From assembly GCA_903889605.1 (NCBI GenBank), contig CAISYK010001116.1, forward strand, positions 1-23,179: 23,179 nt of DNA. Direction: 5' to 3'. The notes beneath the pieces were generated by a model, which worked only from the letters and a program-made list of their open reading frames with translations, was not told the origin of the DNA and ran no database searches. The stretch is from an uncultured Bacteroidota bacterium (GTDB lineage: Bacteria > Bacteroidota > Bacteroidia > 2-12-FULL-35-15). Made by a program: the position numbers and the translations under genes. Positions within the stretch are counted from its first letter, which is position 1, and every line of letters starts with the position of its first letter. This document shows positions 7,655 to 14,229 of the stretch, one piece after another.

Positions 7655-10107
7655 TCCACTATAATTTTGTCGGTGGAATTATCAAATTCTATCGTTTTCA
7701 AATTTTTAATAGTCATTGGTTCCTGCATTGCTAATGGGAAATAATCAAACTTAGCCGAAGGTTCAAGGAAATTAATATGTTCTGTTTTTGCCTTAATTTT
7801 TTTTCCATTTATGACAAGTTCATTTGTGCTGATCCCATTGCCGTGAAAAATTATTTTAACTCTTTTGAAATGTGTATCCAATTTACCTTCAGCTTTTTCG
7901 AAAATTATTTTTTTGTTTTTCTGCTGAAAGGAAATTTTCCGTTTGTGAAAAAATCCATTTTGGTATTTGAATGTACTTCCATCATCTTCATAATATTCAA
8001 ATGTACCGTCAGCTCCAGGGTAAATATGAATAAATAAAACCTTTTCCGGTTTTTCTTTCAGGTGAAGAACGCTTCCCTGCATCGGAATAATACTTCCGCC
8101 TCTTACGAACAATGGCAGCTTATCTATTTTCGCGTCGAGAAAAATTTCCTGTTTGCCGTCATAGCATATATCTGTAAAAAAATCAAACCATATTCCCTCA
8201 GGCAGATAAATTTTAGCAATGTCCTTAGCGCTTGTTATAGGTGCAACTAACAATGATTTTCCAAACAAATATTGGTTCTGAAAACTATCATCGTAAATTT
8301 TTCCATCATTCGAAAAATCAATGGCAAGGGAACGCTGTACCGGCAAACCATTTTGCGATGCTTCATAAAAAGCAGCATAAATATAAGGCATAAGGCGGTA
8401 GCGCAGTTTTATGTAATTCCGTGCAATATCCTCCACCTCTTCACCGAAAGACCATGGCTCTGCATCACGTGTATTTATCATTGAATGAGCTCTAAAAAGA
8501 GGCGAAAATGCTCCTACAGCAATCCATCTTGCAAAAAGTTCGGGAGATGCTTCGCCTGCAAATCCTCCTACATCACAACCGCAAAAGGGTATTCCAGCCA
8601 AGCCCATACTGTTCAGCAGACGCACTCCCGAAAGCAGGTGTTCATCGCTGGAAACATTGTCTCCGGTCCAAACGGCAGAAAAACGCTGCACTCCGCTAAA
8701 TCCGGCTCTTGTGAGTGAAAATGGGCGGCGGTCTTTAAGATTTTTTTTTGCTCCCTCGTAAGTGGCGCGGGACATCTGCATTCCGTAAATATTTTTCGCT
8801 TCCTTGTGGGTTGTTTTTTCGCCTTCATTATGAAATTCCAAAAGATTAGGAAGATGTTTTCCCATAGCGGTGGGTTCATTCATGTCATTCCAAAATCCTT
8901 CAATGCCGATGTCTGAAAGCGTTTTTAGTTTTTCTCCCCACCATTTTCTCGTTTTTTCATTGGTAAAATCAGGAAAACAGCTCCATCCAGGCCAAACCTG
9001 CCCCACATACTCATCTCCATTTGGGAATTTCACAAAATGATTTTGTTTTGTTCCCTCATCATAGATGTTATACCCTTTAAGTCTTTTTACACCCGGATCA
9101 AGAATAACGATTAAGTTAACCCCTTTCTTTTTTAAATCATCAACAAGTTTCTGCGGATTTGGAAAACGGATAGGATGCCATGAAAAAACTTTATAATCAT
9201 CCATGTAATGGATGTCAAGATATACAGCATCGCATGGAATGTCTTTATCTCTGAATGTCTTTACAAGGGTATATACTTCCGATTCGGGATAATAGCTGTA
9301 ACGGCATTGCTGAAAACCCAGAGACCAAAGAGGAGGCAGTTCCATTCTTCCAGTAAGCCAGGTATAAGAACTTATGATGTCGGCAACTTTTTCGTGATGT
9401 ATAAAATAATAATTCATTGCTCCGTCATCGGCTGAAAAAGAAGAGAATCTTTCATTTGCGGATGCGAAATCAAAATCGGTTTTATGAGTATTATCTAGGA
9501 AAATCCCGTAAGCTGAATTTTTGAGGATGCCTATAAAAAATGGGGTAGAAAGATAGAGCGGATCAGCATTTACCGGATAAGCCCAATGGTCGGTGTTCCA
9601 GTTTGTGAAACGCGAACCCTTCCTGTCAAGGCTTCCATTTTTCTCCCCCAGGCCGATAAATCTTTCATCAGGCTGTAGCTTTTTGTATGTTGTTACTTCA
9701 GTGCCGAGCCAGGATGTACCGAACGCATCATCTTCATTGAGAAGTATTCCTTCTCCTGAATTTCCCTCAGCTGACGCGGAAAGAGAATAAAATGATAATC
9801 GGATAGGATTTTTTTTAATAACCAGCCTGAGAGCTTTAGTTGAAATTTCAATTTTATCCTTGTTTTCGGCTATCTTATATTTTGTTTCAATAGGTTTTTG
9901 AATAACCGCATATGAATGACTGCCGGAAGCTTTTTTTTCATTCTGTTTTGGCAATTTTGCCGAAGAATTTTTATTAATGTTTATTTGGAAAATGTTATCC
10001 GAAAAAATGTTTATTTCTGCTTCTGCATTTTCAGCAGTTATCAGAATCCCGCTTTCAGTTTTTTTCAAAACCTTGAAATTTCCAATGCTTTCGTTGATAT
10101 GAGACAT
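7645..10107 (-). CDS. GH31 alpha-glucosidase, apparently cytoplasmic
   Basis: Exo-acting alpha-glucosidase that releases glucose from the non-reducing ends of maltose and short dextrins. The 820 residues follow the GH31 order: N-terminal beta-sandwich (to about 250), catalytic barrel from about 255, then proximal and distal beta domains with the LPLFVRGGSIIPM segment at 664-676. The nucleophile signature is GFWNDMNEP with Asp408; the acid/base is expected to be Asp483 in VWTGDN; TRAG at 466-469 is the conserved substrate-binding Arg region. No signal peptide or lipobox is present at the N-terminus (MSHINESIGNF), unlike its co-transcribed neighbours, so I place it in the cytoplasm behind the permease. 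The 165-base upstream region is AT-rich; an imperfect -7 element (TATTTTTA on the minus strand, 10164-10171) is the only promoter hint. Confidence 0.93.
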   Translation of the reverse strand: MSHINESIGNFKVLKKTESGILITAENAEAEINIFSDNIFQININKNSSAKLPKQNEKKASGSHSYAVIQKPIETKYKIAENKDKIEISTKALRLVIKKNPIRLSFYSLSASAEGNSGEGILLNEDDAFGTSWLGTEVTTYKKLQPDERFIGLGEKNGSLDRKGSRFTNWNTDHWAYPVNADPLYLSTPFFIGILKNSAYGIFLDNTHKTDFDFASANERFSSFSADDGAMNYYFIHHEKVADIISSYTWLTGRMELPPLWSLGFQQCRYSYYPESEVYTLVKTFRDKDIPCDAVYLDIHYMDDYKVFSWHPIRFPNPQKLVDDLKKKGVNLIVILDPGVKRLKGYNIYDEGTKQNHFVKFPNGDEYVGQVWPGWSCFPDFTNEKTRKWWGEKLKTLSDIGIEGFWNDMNEPTAMGKHLPNLLEFHNEGEKTTHKEAKNIYGMQMSRATYEGAKKNLKDRRPFSLTRAGFSGVQRFSAVWTGDNVSSDEHLLSGVRLLNSMGLAGIPFCGCDVGGFAGEASPELFARWIAVGAFSPLFRAHSMINTRDAEPWSFGEEVEDIARNYIKLRYRLMPYIYAAFYEASQNGLPVQRSLAIDFSNDGKIYDDSFQNQYLFGKSLLVAPITSAKDIAKIYLPEGIWFDFFTDICYDGKQEIFLDAKIDKLPLFVRGGSIIPMQGSVLHLKEKPEKVLFIHIYPGADGTFEYYEDDGSTFKYQNGFFHKRKISFQQKNKKIIFEKAEGKLDTHFKRVKIIFHGNGISTNELVINGKKIKAKTEHINFLEPSAKFDYFPLAMQEPMTIKNLKTIEFDNSTDKIIVEWE

Positions 10108-10272
10108 TATTAAATTTAAATTTTTATATTATTCTTTAAAATTATTTTTCATTTTACCGGCCTTAAAAATACAATATTTTAAAGGAAATAATGTGAGAGA
10201 GTTTTCCGCAGTCTAATTTCAGTAAACCTAAATGCTTTGGAAGAATTTTTATCATATAAAAAAACGAAGCAT

Positions 10273-13122
10273 TTACTGCATAATAATTACTTTCCCATTT
10301 TTAATAATATTTCCTGCAATAAAAGAAAAATTATATATACCATTTGCCATTTTTGTGCCTGATTCATTGGTTCCATCCCAGACCATTAGATGGTTTCCCG
10401 GCAAGAAATTATGGTTGGCAATAACTCGGATTTTATTTCCTAAAACATCATAAATCTCAATCAAAACATTTTCAGTTTGACTCAAAGTAAATCTTATTTC
10501 GGTTTGATTCTGGAATGGATTGGGAAATAAAGAAAAAGACAAACGAGGGTCTTCATTCTGAAATATACCAGTTGGTATACTTAAGTCAGGAAGAGGAAGT
10601 TTTGTGTCTGTAAATATTCTGAATTCTCCAGGCAAAAGAGGAACTGTCATCTGGGTATTAGTAACATTTAAACTATCTCCGGAAAAATATTCATACCAGG
10701 ATCCGGTATGCTGAAAACCTGTATAAACATTCTGGTCAGCGACATCAAAATTTCCGAAAATGCATGCATCCATGGATGGGTCGTTAATATAAATTTGTTT
10801 CTGCTGCCCCCAGGCTGAGACTACAAAATCGGAAGTGCGGAAGGCTGGATAATTTGTTTTAAGTTTTATTAAAGCAGCATAAGTTTTGAAAAGGCGCAGC
10901 CGTTCAGGAACTGAAGTATAATAGTTCCATTTTATTGGTTTCGGGCAGGTGCGGCAAGCGTAATCTATGGAATAATCGTATCCGAGTTCTCCGAACTGCC
11001 AAATCATTTTTGGCCCGGGAATAGTGAAAAAAAATGCCGCAGCCTGCGCCATTCTTTCCAGTGCGGTTGTCGGATTTTTGGTTGAATAGTTTCCGTTCTC
11101 ATTTCCCCAATTAAGGTTATTGTACATCAGTCTTTCTTCATCGTGGCTTTCCATAAAGCCAACTAGGTTATGATAGGCCCAGCCTCGTGCTTTATGAGAA
11201 ACATACCATTCAAAATCAGATTCGTTCTGAAATCCCATGGTGGCCTGATTATATTGGTGATTTGCTTTACCCCATAACATGGCACCAAAATTTGCGAGTT
11301 CAGTTTCTTCTGAATTATCGGCAAAATGCTCCAAAATACTATAAGTTCCCGGAGCAACTGCCCATTGATGAGAGAGCATCCTTTTGATATTGTAAATTCT
11401 GGAAGCATCATACTGGCTCCATAATCCGACATCATTACCGGAGTTGGTTTGTGTAAAACCTTTGGCTAAATCAAAACGGAAACCGTCTACTTTATATTCG
11501 CTGGTCCAGAAACCAAGGACACTGTCAATAAAATTTCTGGTATAAGGGCTGTCATGATTAAAATCAATTCCTACACTGAAGGGGTGCGGGGGGGCAACAT
11601 TAAACCAGGGGTTTTGAGGGGTTACCTGCCCGGTTCCTTTATCATAATATAATCTCACATAAGGGAAATTTCCAAACGCGTGGTTAAAAACGATATCAAG
11701 AATAACCGCAATTCCATTAGAATGGCATGAATCAATAAACCGCTGCAGTGTTTTTTTTGGTCCGTAATATTTATCAGGGGCAATCCAAAACGCAGAGCCA
11801 TAGCCCCAATTTTGATTTCCATCAAACTCCATAACCGGCATGAGTTCAATAGCATTAATACCAAGTCTTTTGAAATATGAAATTGTATCCTTAAGAGTAA
11901 TAAAATCATGGCGCATCATAAAATCGCGTACCAGCAGTTCATATATTACAAGGTCGCTGTTGCCGGGACGCTGAAAATTTGTTGAATGCCATAGGTAAGG
12001 CTGCTGAGCTGTTTGAAACACTGAAACATATTCTGTGGTTTTGTTTTGAGGATAAGGTATTAAATTCGGATACGTTACAGGATTTATAGCTGCATCGTTA
12101 AAAGGATCTAATAATTTTTCAGCCCAAACATCGGCAATCCTGATTTTTGAGTCTACAAGGTATTGATAGCGGTATTCCTGGCCGGGGACTATTCCTGTCA
12201 GCTGAATCCAATAACGTTCACCATCAGGAGTTTTATTCATCATATAAGCTGGATCCAGCTGCCAGTCATTAAAATCACCGATTAAATAAACAAAGCTTTT
12301 CATAGGGGCCAGAAGCTGCAGAACTACTGTTGAATCATTAATATAATTTATTCCGTCTTTTATTCCGGCAGGGGAATTTTGAATAGACACAGGCGGCTGA
12401 ACAATGTAATATATTGAATCATAAACGGTATTGCTTCCGCTTTGGCCCTGCACTTTCAGCCAGAATTTCCCGTTTTGCGCTGCTGTAATATTTGCATCAA
12501 TTGAATCGTAAATGCTTTGCGCGATGAAAGTTCCATTGTGAAACAAATTGAGTACCCCGCTTTGAGTTGCTTTTGCTTTTACCTGGAACTGATCACCTAT
12601 AGAAACAATTTTTACAGGATCCATAGGCTTTATAAAACGGGCATCATATCCTGAATGAAAAACAGGAATAAGAATATCGGATCCGTCAGCATTTGTTCCT
12701 GCCAGGGTTCCTGTCGAATTGCGGAAAACAAAAGCAAGTTCCCTTATGGTCTCAATTGTTGTATTGACCCCATAAAAATTGCTTATTTTTATTTTAAGCT
12801 GGTGCTTGTTATTTCCAAGCGGAGTCATCACAATGGCTGTGTCATAACCCGAATTCCACAATGAAATCTGGTGCTGCCAGTCGGAAAGGTCACCGCTTTT
12901 ATTCGAAATTACTCCGGTATGAGCAAAAATCGGGGAAACGCCTGATAACAATCCATTTCCTTGTGCCGCATCGAAAATAATCGTAATTGAATCATTTGCT
13001 GAAGGAAACAGCGGGGTGTATGTAACAACTTGTGAAAAAACAGAAAATTGCGCTGAAATTAGTAAAACAAGAACTATCAGGTTAATTCGAGGAAAATTGC
13101 AAAACTTAGTTTTTTTTTTCAT
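10273..13122 (-). CDS. T9SS-secreted GH13 alpha-amylase with N-terminal putative binding module
   Basis: Extracellular or surface amylase of 949 residues. Order: signal peptide (1-30, ending VFS before Gln31); a diverged copy of the KVYMHSG-type module (about 44-156); an Ig-like domain (about 165-245); a CBM48-like domain (about 262-345, with VYLIGDFNDW); the GH13 barrel (about 385-760); a C-terminal beta domain; and a T9SS type A sorting domain (about 862-949, FPNPF, VWDGTNESG, NGIY). Catalytic motifs are complete: Asp476 to His481, nucleophile Asp551 in GFRFD, acid/base Glu598 in ILEHF, His660-Asp661 in ESHDEE. A CRTC pair (Cys723, Cys726) sits after the barrel and could form a disulfide outside the cell. 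It starts 158 bases after the 311-aa gene, so it may have its own promoter. Confidence 0.92.
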   Translation of the reverse strand: MKKKTKFCNFPRINLIVLVLLISAQFSVFSQVVTYTPLFPSANDSITIIFDAAQGNGLLSGVSPIFAHTGVISNKSGDLSDWQHQISLWNSGYDTAIVMTPLGNNKHQLKIKISNFYGVNTTIETIRELAFVFRNSTGTLAGTNADGSDILIPVFHSGYDARFIKPMDPVKIVSIGDQFQVKAKATQSGVLNLFHNGTFIAQSIYDSIDANITAAQNGKFWLKVQGQSGSNTVYDSIYYIVQPPVSIQNSPAGIKDGINYINDSTVVLQLLAPMKSFVYLIGDFNDWQLDPAYMMNKTPDGERYWIQLTGIVPGQEYRYQYLVDSKIRIADVWAEKLLDPFNDAAINPVTYPNLIPYPQNKTTEYVSVFQTAQQPYLWHSTNFQRPGNSDLVIYELLVRDFMMRHDFITLKDTISYFKRLGINAIELMPVMEFDGNQNWGYGSAFWIAPDKYYGPKKTLQRFIDSCHSNGIAVILDIVFNHAFGNFPYVRLYYDKGTGQVTPQNPWFNVAPPHPFSVGIDFNHDSPYTRNFIDSVLGFWTSEYKVDGFRFDLAKGFTQTNSGNDVGLWSQYDASRIYNIKRMLSHQWAVAPGTYSILEHFADNSEETELANFGAMLWGKANHQYNQATMGFQNESDFEWYVSHKARGWAYHNLVGFMESHDEERLMYNNLNWGNENGNYSTKNPTTALERMAQAAAFFFTIPGPKMIWQFGELGYDYSIDYACRTCPKPIKWNYYTSVPERLRLFKTYAALIKLKTNYPAFRTSDFVVSAWGQQKQIYINDPSMDACIFGNFDVADQNVYTGFQHTGSWYEYFSGDSLNVTNTQMTVPLLPGEFRIFTDTKLPLPDLSIPTGIFQNEDPRLSFSLFPNPFQNQTEIRFTLSQTENVLIEIYDVLGNKIRVIANHNFLPGNHLMVWDGTNESGTKMANGIYNFSFIAGNIIKNGKVIIMQ
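12655..12993 (-). other. Diverged copy of the shared putative carbohydrate-binding module (amylase N-terminus)
   Basis: Residues 44-156 of the amylase. It opens with DSITIIFDAAQG, matching DSIVITYNAAQG and DSLVIQYDASQG in the 726-aa protein, continues with IFAHTG, a DWQH tryptophan and a LGNNKHQL strand, and closes with FVFRNSTGTLAG.NADGSDI. The GNWG..DDG segment seen in the other copies is replaced by LWNSGYDTA. Confidence 0.65.
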
Positions 13123-13280
13123 TGAAATAAATTATTTATTTTAATCAAGATTTGGAAAATCTCAAGCTGTTTGTAGTTCCCCTGAAACTGTCTAATGATG
13201 TGCGAAAGCTTCAATGGATGCATTTACAGGCTCAGTGTATACTATACATCATGACTGTTTTAAAATCCTAATAGTGTTAA

Positions 13281-14216
13281 TTATTTTATGTGATTCAGCC
13301 TTCTCGCAGAAACATCATTTTTCCCCTTTATCACACATAAATAAATGCCGGTTGCTGCCGTTTCCCCATTCAGGTTTGTTCCATCCCAAATCACCATATT
13401 TTTCCCTGATTCATTTTTTCCTGAAAATAAATTGGCCACCGTGTTTCCGAGTATATCTGTAATTTTAATATCAAGGTTTTCTTCATCAGCTAAAAGCATG
13501 TATTCAATTCTTACTGCTGATGAAGATGGGTTTGGATAGGTGTTTATAATAATTTCAGGATTTTTATTTTCTATTCCCGCCGGCGCCTTGAAAAAGCTAA
13601 CCGGTGATGTTATCCATTCGCCGAGCGGATCGCTTTGAACAACTTTTGGGTCAGGAGTATCCATGTCAATGATGAAAATATCATGGCATGAGCTGTCTCT
13701 TCCAATTATAGAGCCGTCAAAATTTCTAAAAACAATTCCCATAACATAACCCTTGTATCCGGGAGGAAGGGGCGAAGAAGTAACATTACTTACTGGTTCG
13801 ACAGCAGTACTTACATCAGGGCTGCTGAAATAATTTTCCATTGTATTCATTTCAAGCGACCAAATTCCGCTGCCGTCATTGTTCATCTGGCCCACTCCGT
13901 CATCTGCTGGGCTAGTGCCCCAGTTACCAACAACATGCTGCCAAACTAATGAATGGAGCGGAATTATTTGCGACAGGCAAAATATTTTATTTGCGTTTGC
14001 ATCTGAAGGATTGGCCGGATCATGTGAGCACAAGCCTGCGTGCATATATACCTTTGTAACAGGCGAAGGGCCGCCGCTTCCATCTGCATTAAGGTTGCAG
14101 GGCGTAAATGTAAATTTTTTAGTATCTAAAAAAATTTTCATATAAGTTGCCTGACTTTTGGAAGAATAGGACAGCAGCAGAAAGGCCGAAGTGAGTAAAA
14201 GAAAAATTCTTTTCAT
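13281..14216 (-). CDS. T9SS-sorted accessory protein with one putative carbohydrate-binding module
   Basis: A 311-residue secreted protein of unassigned function with no catalytic domain. The signal peptide covers about 1-22 (SSKSQ before Ala23). Residues 30-187 are a long version of the shared module: KVYMHAG at 55-61, WQHVVGNWG at 92-100, DDGVGQM at 105-111, GIVFRNFDGSIIGR at 160-173 and HDIFIID at 178-184. Extra cysteines (Cys40, Cys63, Cys80, Cys177) suggest disulfides specific to this copy. A T9SS type A sorting domain fills about 225-311 (YPNPSSSA, VIWDGTNLNG, TGIY). It begins 13 bases after the 726-aa gene, so the two are co-transcribed. The likely role is substrate binding at the cell surface, by analogy to SusE/SusF. 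This is inference from context. Confidence 0.85.
   Translation of the reverse strand: MKRIFLLLTSAFLLLSYSSKSQATYMKIFLDTKKFTFTPCNLNADGSGGPSPVTKVYMHAGLCSHDPANPSDANANKIFCLSQIIPLHSLVWQHVVGNWGTSPADDGVGQMNNDGSGIWSLEMNTMENYFSSPDVSTAVEPVSNVTSSPLPPGYKGYVMGIVFRNFDGSIIGRDSSCHDIFIIDMDTPDPKVVQSDPLGEWITSPVSFFKAPAGIENKNPEIIINTYPNPSSSAVRIEYMLLADEENLDIKITDILGNTVANLFSGKNESGKNMVIWDGTNLNGETAATGIYLCVIKGKNDVSARRLNHIK
13656..14129 (-). other. Copy of the shared putative carbohydrate-binding module (311-aa protein)
   Basis: Residues 30-187. This is the longest of the four copies, with a cysteine-containing insertion (about 62-90) between KVYMHAG and WQHVVGNWG and another before GIVFRNFDG. The DDGVG.M and FRNFDGS..GR segments match the first copy of the 726-aa protein closely. 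Confidence 0.7.
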
Positions 14217-14229
14217 AGTAATGATTGTT

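Noticed and set aside
8613..8879. 88-codon minus-strand frame inside the GH31 gene
   Set aside because: Alternative frame of a gene with intact catalytic motifs; no promoter, start context or similarity of its own.
10230..10274. AAATGCTT / AAGCATTT inverted repeat after the T9SS amylase gene as a terminator
   Set aside because: The loop is about 29 bases long, the stem is AT-rich and no T tract follows on the minus strand. Not convincing.
13236..13248. 13-base palindrome TGTATACTATACA upstream of the T9SS amylase gene, a possible operator
   Set aside because: Six-base arms with a one-base centre are expected several times by chance in a window of this size, more so in AT-rich DNA, and I saw no second copy at another promoter.
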